A DNA stretch of 64,000 nt, taken from the NCBI GenBank assembly GCA_025504975.1, contig JANUWI010000003.1, forward strand, positions 2,294,001 to 2,358,000, in the 5' to 3' direction. The translations under genes were made by a program, and so were the position numbers. Below are positions 32,686-43,800 of this stretch, in pieces. The notes under the pieces were generated by a model that saw only the letters and a list, made by a program, of their open reading frames with translations, did no database searches and had not been told where the DNA came from. This DNA is from Plenodomus lindquistii (lineage: Eukaryota > Ascomycota > Dothideomycetes > Pleosporales > Leptosphaeriaceae). Positions within the stretch are counted from its first letter, which is position 1; the number at the start of each line of letters is the position of its first letter.

Positions 32686-34081
32686 ATGGCTGACAAAGGT
32701 CTTGAGGACGTGCCCGAGGGTGAGTGTCCCGCCTCCTGCGCTGCCACCTGCTGTTGCGCGCCCTCGGCTGGTGTGCGACAGCGGTAGCTACTGCGCTCGC
32801 CCTGCCCGGGGTCTCGAAAAATCAGGCGGGCGACTTTTCCAGCTAACACGCGCGCAGGCCAGATCGAGTCCAACTACGATGAGACGACCGACTCCTTCGA
32901 CAACATGGCTCTGAAGGCCGAGCTCCTCCGTGGAGTCTACGCCTACGGTTTCGAGCGCCCGTCTGCCATCCAGCAGCGCGCCATCATGCCCGTCATCAAG
33001 GGTGAGTTTGCCCACGTCGCCAGCCGTCTCTGCCCGCACAGCCAGCACACAACTAACACGCACCCCAGGCCACGATGTCATTGCCCAGGCCCAGTCCGGT
33101 ACCGGTAAAACGGCTACCTTCTCCATCTCCACCCTGCAGAAGATCGACTCCAACGTCAAGGGCTGCCAGGCGCTTATTCTCGCCCCCACCCGTGAGCTCG
33201 CCCAGCAGATCCAGAAGGTCGTTGTCGCCATCGGTGACTTCATGGACGTCCAGTGCCACGCCTGCATTGGTGGCACCAGCGTCCGTGATGACATGAAGGC
33301 TCTCCAGGACGGTCCCCAGGTCGTTGTCGGTACTCCCGGCCGTGTCCACGACATGATCCAGCGTCGTGTCCTCAAGACCGACCACATGAAGATGTTCGTC
33401 CTCGACGAGGCCGACGAAATGTTGTCCCGCGGTTTCACCGAGCAGATCTACGACATCTTCCAGCTTCTGCCCCAGTCCACCCAGGTCGTTCTCCTGTCTG
33501 CCACCATGCCCCAGGACGTCCTCGAGGTCACCACCAAGTTCATGCGCGACCCCGTCCGCATTCTCGTCAAGAAGGACGAGCTTACCCTCGAAGGTATCAA
33601 GCAGTTCTACATCGCCGTTGAGAAGGAGGACTGGAAGCTCGACACCCTCTCCGACTTGTACGAGACCGTCACCATCACTCAAGCCGTCATCTTCTGCAAC
33701 ACCCGCAGGAAGGTCGACTGGCTCACCGACAAGCTCACTGCTCGTGACTTCACCGTCTCCGCCATGCACGGCGACATGGACCAGCCTCAGCGTGATGTCA
33801 TCATGAAGGAGTTCCGTTCCGGATCTTCCCGTGTCCTCATCGCCACCGATCTCCTTGCCCGTGGTATCGATGTCCAGCAGGTTTCCCTGGTCATCAACTA
33901 CGATCTCCCCGCCAACCGCGAGAACTACATCCACCGCATCGGTCGTGGTGGACGTTTCGGACGTAAGGGTGTTGCCATCAACTTCGTCACCGCTGACGAT
34001 GTCCGCATGATGCGCGAGATTGAGCAGTTCTACAGCACACAGATCGAGGAGATGCCCATGAACGTGGCTGACCTCATCTAA
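32686..34081 (+). CDS. tif1: translation initiation factor eIF4A (DEAD-box RNA helicase)
   Basis: Three exons, 32686-32719, 32858-33001 and 33069-34081 (396 residues), introns 138 and 67 nt. All DEAD-box motifs are present in order: Q motif GFERPSAIQQRAI, I AQSGTGKT, Ia PTRELAQQ, Ib TPGR, II DEAD, III SAT, IV VIFCNTRRK, V ATDLLARGID, VI HRIGRGGRFGRKG. Length and the short N-terminus (MADKGLEDVPEGQIESNYDE) match eIF4A rather than FAL1/eIF4A-III. eIF4A unwinds mRNA 5' leaders in the eIF4F complex. Strong codon bias (C-ending codons) fits high expression, and it also creates a long antisense open frame that is not a gene. Confidence 0.97.
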
Positions 34082-34864
34082 GAAGTTGCCCTTCTCTGCG
34101 TTCTTCGACTGCTGCACTCCACACGCGCTAGCTTTGGTAGCGTTTTGGGTGTGAAGGCGGTGGTCTTCTAATTGGGCGTGCCTGCACGGACAGGCGACGC
34201 TCGACAGGTTCGGTTAAAAAGTGGTACGAGGTAAGGCGAGCGGTCGTCTTTACGTCGCGGCATCTCGGCGTTGGTCTCTAATGTACGAAATGATTTCCCT
34301 AAAAGAATGTCTGCATATGATAGAGATGCGATGCTTTGTGGTCGGAATGTTTTCCTTATGCAATTCCTTGTTTCTTATCTGCGATTTGGAGGACCAGCTG
34401 CGAGTTGTCACGGCTTGTCGCGGTGGAATTTTCTTTCCGACGCCACGACTGTCGACGATAACGATCATGGGTTTCCAGTCATATAGAGACGCAGTTCAAT
34501 TGCATGAAATTTTACTTCAACAGCCTCAGCCTTGTCGTTGTGACGTGAGTGCATTAGCCTGTGCTTGAAGTGGATCTCCCCCACGGGAGTACCAGTACTC
34601 GTACTTCGTAGTGCCCGCCTGAATACGTCTGACAGCTCGAGATGAACGGCCAAGGATGTCTTGTGCATACAAGAAAATCGTATTGCGGGAGATGATCATC
34701 GAGTGTCACCGCCACGAGGCTTTTGCAGATCGCTCACGCCTAACTTGTTAATAGCCTCGGCCCATGACATCAACCCCACCGATTCCCAAGGTTCCCAAGG
34801 TTCCGAAGACGCGCGACCCATGAGGCCAACGGCATGGCTCGCCCAAAGCAAAGCCATTGCGACC
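34082..34864. other. intergenic: eIF4A 3' flank and Nudix gene promoter
   Basis: No supported gene. A tiny tandem TTCCCAAGG/TTCC(C/G)AAG repeat sits at about 34,782-34,806. In-frame codons upstream of 34865, including an ATG at 34820, could extend the Nudix N-terminus. Confidence 0.4.
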
Positions 34865-36017
34865 ATGGCGCTTTCCCAGTCCTCTATCGTGAGTATGCGC
34901 GCCTTCCTTTGCTGTCGCAGAAGTACACCCTCGTCGTCACTTGAGACCTCACTGACACAGTGCAGCAAGCATTAAACCGCCTACGAACATACACCCCTCC
35001 CCCGACACAATGGTATAATTGTCCGCTCACTCGGCGCGCTGCCGTACTGATACTATTATTCCCCGACCGCCATGGCGACCTCAAAGTCGTTCTCACAATG
35101 CGAAGTGCACAAATGAGAAACTATGCCGGGCAAGCTGCGCTTCCAGGAGGTACGACCGGAATGCGATACCATAGCAGACTTCCACAGAGCGCGTACAATA
35201 TGGAGCAGCCTGATACTGACATGTCCCTTTCCCAGGCAAGGCAGACACACTACAAGAAACCCCCTGGGACACAGCCCGTCGCGAAGCCTACGAAGAAATC
35301 GGGCTTCCCACGAGCGACGACAAACTCCGGGGCTTCAGCGTAGAACACCTCTGCGAACTCCCCGCCAATCTCGCAAAGACTGAACTCGGCGTGCGGCCTT
35401 GCGTTGCCTTCCTGCGGCCCGCGAATCTCCCCACCGACACCAGTACACCAACGGTACAAGCAGACGACACATCAGTAGAAGAACGACTAATCCCGCGGCT
35501 CGACCCCAAAGAAGTCGCCGCAGTCTTCACCGCACCCTTCCACAACTTCCTGCGCAAAGAATGGGAAGGCGATGGCCCCGCGCCGGTGCAGAAGAATGGG
35601 AAGCCAGAGAAGTGGTATAGAGGTGCGTGGACAGACTGGCACGAGTCTCGATGGCGAATGCACAACTTCTACATACCGCGACCGCCACCTTCACCTACTG
35701 CTTTGCTCAGGAACCCCGCCAAATCCGCAGCTCCCCAGTCGTCGCCGAATACAGTACAGCCCGAGGGCGATGATCCACGGCCTGAACCCAGTGCGCTGAG
35801 TGATCTCACGGCGTTCAGGGTGTTTGGAATGACGGCGCGCATCATGGTTGATGCGGCGCGGGTTGCGTACGGCGAGGAACCGGAGTTTGAGCATAATAGT
35901 CATCATGGGGATGAGGAGATGATTGGGCGGTTATTGAAGATGGGGAGGCTGAGCGAGAAGAGGAAGAAGGGAGAGGAATTGACAAAGGAGGTGTTGGCGC
36001 AGGCTAGTAAGATGTGA
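34865..36017 (+). CDS. pcd1: Nudix hydrolase, coenzyme A diphosphatase (Pcd1/NUDT7) type, C-terminal -SKM
   Basis: Three exons, 34865-34888, 34966-35149 and 35236-36017 (329 residues); introns 77 and 86 nt. The CoA-Nudix (UPF0035) signature is VVLTMRSAQMRNYAGQAALP, then GG. The Nudix box is completed across intron 2 as GGKADTLQETPWDTARREAY followed by EEIGL. The family hydrolyses CoA and oxidised CoA esters to 4'-phosphopantetheine derivatives and 3',5'-ADP, often in peroxisomes. The C-terminus ...EVLAQASKM ends in Ser-Lys-Met, a recognised variant of the PTS1 signal. The downstream half has a Pro/Ser-rich insert (about residues 215-245) and a basic helical tail. The start at 34865 is in GACCATGG; an in-frame ATG at 34820 is an alternative. 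Confidence 0.9.
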
Positions 36018-36230
36018 AGTATAAGTATATCACGTTCGCATTTGGATATCTAGAAGAGGCTGAGAAGAGAAGCTAGAGAGGGTAATGGACGGCGTTGAAA
36101 GGCGACTAGCCATAAGTCCAAGAATGTTCTCCTTGATTATCACTAAGTCGGTACGCCTAAATGTTGACTACATTCCGTGAAAACTATCTATTTCTCTCCC
36201 TGAATGTCCTCCAAGCTTGCGCCAGTCCCA
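36018..36230. other. convergent 3' flanks
   Basis: 213 nt between the stop codons of two convergent genes. Nothing recognised. Confidence 0.5.
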
Positions 36231-36941
36231 TCAAACACGAGGAGTCTTCAAGCACACAATATCAACACCCAAGTCACGCACAGCATCTTTAACCTTCCTC
36301 TCCTGTCTCAACGACAAAGTATCCCTTATAATAACTTTTTCCAAATTCTTAAGCCCAGACAAGTATTGCAGTCCTCCCGCCCCTACGGACCCCCCATAAA
36401 TCGATTTATGATCATGAATAGCCCACACAATCTTATAGCCAAAAGAAACCGTCCGAATCGCATCCCTCTGCTCCTCTCGTAGCGCAGCGAGCCACTGCTC
36501 GAGCTCTGGATTGCAAACACTGTTCACGACACTGAGCGAGTAAGGGAGAAGCTCAGTTTCTTTGCGCAGCTGGCGGTTGACGAGAGCGAGACTGTGGAGG
36601 TATTTCCATTGTGCGACTGTTTCGCCGCGGTGGTTGTAGGGTGAGGCTTTTACGCGGACTTTTGTGCGACTTGTGGCTCGGGGCGTGATCTCGTGGCCCG
36701 CAATTGCAAACGCCCAGATCATGTCTCTGATTTCCCGGGGCAGGCCGAGGAGAGTTGGTTGACTGGTAATGCTTAGTTGGGTCTTGATCAGGCCGATCAA
36801 TCCTGGTGGTACTCACGCTTTGTTGGTGACGGGAAGCGCGCTCAGAAGGTCCTCCTCCGCGGAACTCGTGAAATCGAGCTTCGCCTTCTTGTTGTCCATA
36901 GTCATGCCATCGTCGAGTACCTTGCGCTTGACTGATGCCAT
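36231..36941 (-). CDS. 2EXR-type (F-box-like) hypothetical protein
   Basis: Two exons on minus, 36817-36941 and 36231-36762 (218 residues), with a 54-nt intron (GTGAGT...ACCAG). The N-terminus is Lys/Asp-rich (MASVKRKVLDDGMTMDNKKA), possibly a nuclear signal. After the junction comes LLGLPREIRDMIWAFAIAGH, the LPxEIRxxIW signature of the fungal 2EXR family, with LHSLALVNRQLRKETELLPY as the second conserved helix. The remainder is an alpha/beta-like region (KIVWAIHDHK, LSGLKNLEKVIIRD). 2EXR proteins are abundant in Pezizomycotina and functionally uncharacterised. Next to the AT-rich block it is the last clearly intact gene. Confidence 0.85.
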
Positions 36942-37929
36942 GATTTAGGGTTTGTCCAATGGTAGCTGGACAATGTATAGTGAAGTGAGACTTGTAGTAC
37001 AGTATGCCGGTAGCAAGCGAATGCAACGACTGACGCTAGTCATTAGTTATCTGACGGTGAAGGTGCGTCCACGTCACTAGCTTGTGACACATAGGGTATC
37101 ACAATGATTGGACGCAGTAAGTGCAATATGGAGAGAAGATTGAGAGTAGGCCTGTTGATACCAGGAGGTTCCATTAATTTTCAGCCTTCCTGCAAAGCGA
37201 TGTGACAAGCATAAGGACGCGACTACCAAGCTGAACGGAGCAACGAAAGGTCCTCTATGTTTCTTCCCAATGTCTCCTCATACATCCAAATCACCGCTCC
37301 CAAAGAAAACGCCGAGTGTGGCGAAAACAGCCGCGAGGCTCAAGATGTCGACGCTGATACGCAAGAAATTATCGTTACTGAGAGTGAATGATCGGGATCT
37401 GGGCCGTCCTGGGGTCAGCGAATCCAATATGATCGGGCGCACTATGACATACTTGGATGGCGATCCACTCCCCGGTTCCTACGTCTGGCTCCCATTCAGA
37501 GTATCGTTCCCGCAGCGCAACTTATTGTAAACCTCATGTGTATCGTCGAGTATGAAGCTAAGCGCATTTAGTATCTCTGGAAATCTTGAGGACCAAAGAC
37601 GATGGGCTCGGAAGTTCTTCAATACTACCATGCTCTTGGTAGGAACAAGTGTCGTTGCTAGGAAAGTCCTCGCCATCAAGGCCTTTAGCCACGAGGCTGG
37701 ACCTTAGCACCTGTTCACAGGTCATAACGCTCAACAATCATGTTCAACCCCCTCCTCCCAGCATAAGCGTCCATGATGGACCGCTCAACGCCATAGAACT
37801 CCTGGTTGATGAAGATGACAGTCTTCAATGTTGTAGAGAGCAGATTCAGGAGCAATTGGGAGATAGATTACTACATAGGAAATGCTCGAAAGAGCGTACT
37901 ACTTATAGCTGAAATTTCGGTGAAAGTAT
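36942..37929. other. gene-relic zone at the border of the AT-rich block
   Basis: Short frames only: plus 37270-37530 (87 codons, Lys-rich, no domain) and minus 37479-37679 (67 codons). Base composition is still ordinary. The change to TpA-rich sequence happens over about 100 nt around 37,930. Confidence 0.4.
37715..37867 (-). pseudogene. C-terminal fragment of an unknown gene
   Basis: The minus frame is open for 50 codons between TAA (37868-37870) and TGA (37715-37717). It reads TLKTVIFINQEFYGVERSIM, DAYAGRRGLNMIVERYDL. The sequence is protein-like but has no start and no family I can name. It may be the end of a gene whose body was lost at the AT-block border. Confidence 0.3.
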
Positions 37930-38290
37930 GTTCCACCCTGCTCGCGTGGATGCTCTATAGAGCTTGCTGCACGTAACTATACTCTAAGTGTAGGCTTAGT
38001 GCGTACGCTCTATAACACACCCCCTATTTAGGCTAAGTAGTTAATTAGAAGTTGCGCTAGTAATATTATATAGAAATTTTTATAGTACTAAGCTAATTTT
38101 AGTACGTAAGCACACGTACTATAATAATAATAAAACTTTATAAAGCTTTACTATTCTATTTTATATACTTACTTCTAACTATTCTAAATTATATACCTAT
38201 AGCTATACTACTCTCTACTAATTATCTATATAGTATATATAAATACTTCTATAATTTTAGTAATTAACTTACTAATATACGCGTTAGTTA

Positions 38291-38330
38291 CGCTTTTTTT
38301 ATAAAAAAAAAAAAAGCGCGCTTTTAAACG
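38291..38330. repeat. A/T-run inverted repeat near the left edge of the AT block
   Basis: CGCTTTTTTT at 38291-38300 faces AAAAAAAGCG at about 38309-38318, followed by GCGCTTTTAAACGC. It could form a hairpin with a short loop. Possibly simple-sequence decay. Confidence 0.4.
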
Positions 38331-40803
38331 CTTTTACTATAATATTATATTTAAATTAGCTAATAAAATAAGTTTATTAAATAAATTAGAAAATAGTATT
38401 TTTATTTTTAACTTTAATAGTAAAGTTATTACTTTTACTTTTAATACTACTTTTTTATTTCTATATATAAACTTTTGTTGGGAAATTCTACTATGTGCTT
38501 ACTAGTGTTAGTTACGTAGAATGCTAGTAACTAGGCAGTTAGTAACGCAAGTTACTAATTTACTACTTTTACCCTACAAGGCCTTTTTTCACGTATGCGA
38601 TAGCTAAGGGACTAGTAAAACACATCTAGTATAGTAAGTAAAAACACGTATATTATATACGCGCTAGGTATCTCTAGTAGTAGTAAGTTAGAAGGGGTAG
38701 GTAACATAAAACACTTAAATTACTATAGGTACTATAGGCACTACTTACACTACCTATACTACCCGCACTACACTTACTACGCATAATACTTACAATACGC
38801 TTATAAAGTATATTACACTACTATAAACTACTACTATAAGTTATTAAACTCTAGGCTTGTAGATCGCGTGCGCCTAGTAAAAAAACCTAGTAACTCTAGT
38901 GCACTAAAAGGGTTAACGTACATTACTTAATACCGCGACTTTAAAGATAGTTAGAAGCGCTGCTTACTTTTTTAGGTCTTTTTATATTATTTATACACGC
39001 AGCTTTGCTTATTCCGCGTATATTAGCTATATTACTTAAAGTATAAACCTTAGTTATAGTAACTACTATACTATTAGTTAGACACGTCTTTTACAAGTCT
39101 TACATAGGTAACACTGCGGATAAAAAAGAGATAGTACTACTATGTATAGTATTAGAGAACCCTATTATAGTAGTAGGCAAGTAATAGTATTAATTAAGCG
39201 TTATAATTTAGTATAGGTAGTAGTATATAGTATTACATCTATAATATAGCCTAAATATAAAAAGCGCTTGTAGTAGCACTTATTATTCTATATTAGCTAC
39301 TCTATTAGCAGGCTTAACTCCTCTAGAGCTAGGTTAAAGTTATCTAAAAAAATTAGCAGGCTTAATTAAAAATAAAGGTTAGCTTTAGAAAGCTCGCCTT
39401 ACTAGTAGAACCCTATAAGAGTTACCTCTACCTCTTTCTACTCTACTATTATCTTCTCTACTACGGCACGTTGCTCTAGAGGTAACCTTACAAGTTTATT
39501 AGCTTCTATGCTATTAGGTTTACTATCTAACTTAATTTTATCTACTGCTACACCTTCTAGCCTAGTAGTTAAGTAATCCTCTATTAGTCTTTTAATTACT
39601 AGCTATTTGTTAGCCCTCTATACCATACCCTTTTTTAACTAAAATAACTAGGCTAACGTAAAAGGCCCTATAAAATATTAGTATTATTTAGGTAACTAGC
39701 CTATAACCTACTAACTAGTTAAGTAAAGTCTGCTATAGCTAACAATTTAACTATATCTTTACTCTAATAGCTAATAGTAAAGTCTAGAGCTGCTACTATA
39801 AAAGCTATTAATATTATACTAGGTATGTTAAACTACTTTACAGCGCTGTCCCTTACTACTAGCCTCTACTTTAATATAAGTAGATACTAAGTCTTAGCAA
39901 ACATTTTAGCTATTACTTAATACTTAAATAGGGTGCTGTAGTTAGTTAGGTTACTATAGATAAATTTAAACCTTTTACGTAGTTTAGCTAGTAATATAAA
40001 TGCTGTTATACTAGTATAAAGGCTGTACTAGCGCTCTACTATAGAGTAAACTACGTTTATTATATAATAATAGAAGCTAGTTAGAGCGTTGTGTATCTAA
40101 GGTTATTAGTTATATCTAATATAAATAGAGGTACGCACTTCTCTCACAAAGTCTTTATATAGGTTTTATTATAGTATCCCTGTCTTAAATGTTGCTGCTA
40201 TCTACTTATCTAACAAAAGCGCCTTAAACTTACTTTTGCGAGAGTCTATCTATAAGGTTACTATATAGGTATAGCTTACGTTATTCTCTGCAAATATAGC
40301 ACATAACAAAAGCTTTATTGCACGCTTTGTTATCTTACCCTCTTTAGACTATAAATGTTTAGTTTCTTATTTTTTAAGTCTCTATACCTAAATTGCCTAG
40401 TTAGACCTAGTGTTTAACGCCTTACGCTTAGAACAGGTGTTTTATAAAGAGAAAGAGCTTAAAGCTATATAAATATTAGTATATAAGTACTAAAACGTGT
40501 TACTATAGATATATACCTATATCCCTATTTAATTGCACTCGCTTAAGTGTACTAGGCGTAGATGCTCTATCTATCTCCCGCACACGTTTAGTACTAGAGT
40601 GTGTACTGCAGGTAGACAGCATAACCTACTTAGACTCTCTATTACTCTAGACTTTTATAGACGTTATTACTAAATCTTGTTTTATATTAGAGTGCGCTTA
40701 GATAAAATAGTACTTACTAGATTTTTAAAGTTATTAGAGTAGTCTAGCTTATAGTTAGCAGTAGACTATATAAACTTACTACATTATAAATTTAAGTCTA
40801 AAG

Positions 40804-40825
40804 GTAGTAGTAGTAGTAGTAGTAG
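40804..40825 (+). repeat. TAG/GTA trinucleotide microsatellite
   Basis: About seven perfect GTA units in the AT-rich block. Confidence 0.85.
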
Positions 40826-43800
40826 AACAGACGTGCTAGTAGTATATAGCGTCCTATAACTCTAGTTAATATCTTTAGAGTTAGAGTATATATAAAATAG
40901 TTAGCTAGATATTAGTTATAGTTTTAAACCTAACCTTGCCTAGTAAATTATAGTTAGCATATAAAGCGTGCTCTAATATAGTAGTTATATATATATAGTA
41001 TTTGTAGTTCTATTTTAAGCTAATTGTATATCCTGTTATTATATACATTAGTTACAGGCGTTAAGTGTAGTTTAATTATTACGCGTGTTTTAAGCGTGCT
41101 AACTAGCACGCGTCTTGCAACGTAATAGCACACTCTCTCTAAGCTTTATTAGACTTCTATATAGACTAAAAGTAGGTAATAGAAAAGTATTATACATATT
41201 CTAGATAGATAGTAGGTGTTCGCTAAGACTTAGTATAGTTAATAGGGACTAAAGGAGGACAGGTGCACGAAATGCTTAGAGGCTAAAAAAGAGTTATTAT
41301 TTAATTTACGCTATACTAAATCTAACTATTACTTAGCGTTACTCTCTATTACTACATATTAGTATAGAATATTTACTATAATAAATAGACTTTATACGTA
41401 CCTAGGCTCTTCTCTCTATAATAAATACAGGTTAAGTCTTTTTATTAGTAAAAAAGTCTATAATAGCACTGTGCTATTAGAACGCAGCGTTAACCTTTAT
41501 CTAAGCCTATTAGTTATCTCGCTTAACGTAGTAAAACAAGATATCTACTGCTAGGTTAAATAGTAAGTCTTAACAGATTACTACTATAAACTTATTATAT
41601 TCTATATTATCTACTAGCGCGGTGTCTTCTATAGCAGAGCTATAAAACAAATCCTTACTATAGATAAAAATAGATGCTATACGCTCTGTATTATATACAA
41701 GTATTATTATAGATATCTATATTAAAGTATATAGTATTATAGACGCAGTCGCGCTGCATGCTTAAGTATTACGTTAAAAAAGAGTAAAAAGGGATATAGG
41801 TGTTTATATTTAATTTTAACGCGTCGCGTTATAGTTACAGCGCCTTGCTATAAGTATAATAACCTTACGTTATTAAGTACTATTAAAGGCAGCGTAACTA
41901 CTACTATATCTAGACATAACTATAGAACTTAGTTATAGTAGTCTATTTTATACAGAACGCGTTTTTAAACTATAGCTAAAAAAACCCTACAATAGCATCA
42001 TGTCTTTAAAACTATAGTATATACAGTAGTACTTATTCTAGAATATATTAAGTAAGCTGTACAGACAGGTTTGTAAATTTAATATGTTTAACATAGTATA
42101 AAAAGGTATAGAGTAGTAGAATACATATAGCAAATTTATTTAGTACTGTATATATAAAATGCTTAGCGTCTAATATAGCTATTTTTACACCTACAGCTAA
42201 TAATAATTTGGATAATACCTATCTAGATACGCTTTTAATACGCATAAGTAGCATAGGATTATATAGTTTAGAGTCTAGTAAATAGTTCTATCTAATATTA
42301 CACTATTATAGTTACTAGGTGTATAACAGGAATTTTAATACTATTTTATATATTTAAGTTCTCGTACAAATATACGTTTAGCTTTACTTAAACTTTATAT
42401 ATACTATAACGCATGTACACTATTACTAGCAGTATAAACTATATATAGAATACGCTTCTATAACAAATAGATAATATATTATTTAATCTATTCTACACCT
42501 GCCTTTTCTTCTTATACGCTTGTATTATACTCCTCTACTCTTTTATAAAGTTTAGAGAATACTAAGTGTTATATTTGTTCTAGTCTATATAATTATTTAC
42601 TAAGTAAGTTACATCTTTATTTTTACTTTTATAGAGTAGTTCTTTTAGTATAAAGTTTACAGGCTGCAAGACAGACGCTATATTATATATTTAGAAGGCC
42701 CTAAGCTTGCGTAGATATACTACAGTATTATAAAGTTAGTAGCAAACTATTATTATACTATTAACTTTGTTAAATGCAGCCTTATTATTAAACTACATAG
42801 TCTCTATAAAAGCGCATTAGTACTACTTTTTTAGTGCCTTTATAGTGTCCTTCTCTTCTAGTAGCGTAAAAACTAGATGAACTTAGCCTAGTAGACAGCT
42901 AAATGCAAGGCAGTTATTTTTATTATCTAGCTTCGTGTACTTTTAAACCTAGATAAAGTCCTTCTATTCTCTTCTAGACGCGCAGTAATTAGTTAAACAA
43001 CAGATTATAAGTTTTTCTCTAGCATCTAGATTATCTACGCTTTTGCCTATACCTACCTAGTATATAATAGATTAACTAATCTGTATCTTTATACTCTATA
43101 CCTACGTGTTATCTATCTCTTATTTATTTTTATCTTTATCTGTAATTAGTATGCGGTCGCGCCTTATCTATTAGACTATAACGTAAGTAGCGACTGCTAC
43201 TAGAAAGTCTAGATAAAACAGATAATCTACTACTTTACTAACAGTTATAGTCTTTATATAGTTAGAAGTAGGCGTAATAGACTACCTAAGCTTAGATATT
43301 ATTACTAGAGCAGCGACTCTAACTGTATAAACTTCTATATCGCGATTTACTTAGGTCCGCAGGCTACTATCTACATGCATCTACTTGTGTTTAAAAGTAA
43401 AAAGAGTAGTACGCCTTGAGTTATAAATATAAATCTATTATAGAAAGTAATAACAGTTTATTATTTAATAGAACTATTTAATTATATTACTATAAAACGC
43501 CTCTCTATTAGTTCTAGTGTCCAGTCTGTTTAACAACCTAAAATACTTAATATTACTAATTATATAGAACAGAGCGTGCTATTTTAGAAAACAGAAGTGC
43601 TTATTTAAACAGTACAAGCGGAATTCTTCTTTATATGCGTCTATTCAGTTAATAGCGCTCTACATATAATTAAAAGTAGTAGTATTATAGTATTAGTAGA
43701 ATGTAATAGCTATAAAATTATATACAGCGCAGATAAACTATATAGTATAAAAAGTACATAAGTATAATAGAGGGGACACAACTACTATAAACTATTAGGC

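Noticed and set aside
33053..34117. 354-codon open frame antisense to eIF4A
   Set aside because: It mirrors the strongly biased (C-ending) codons of eIF4A. Its translation is Val/Leu/Asp/Gly-rich with no domain, and the sense strand has every helicase motif.
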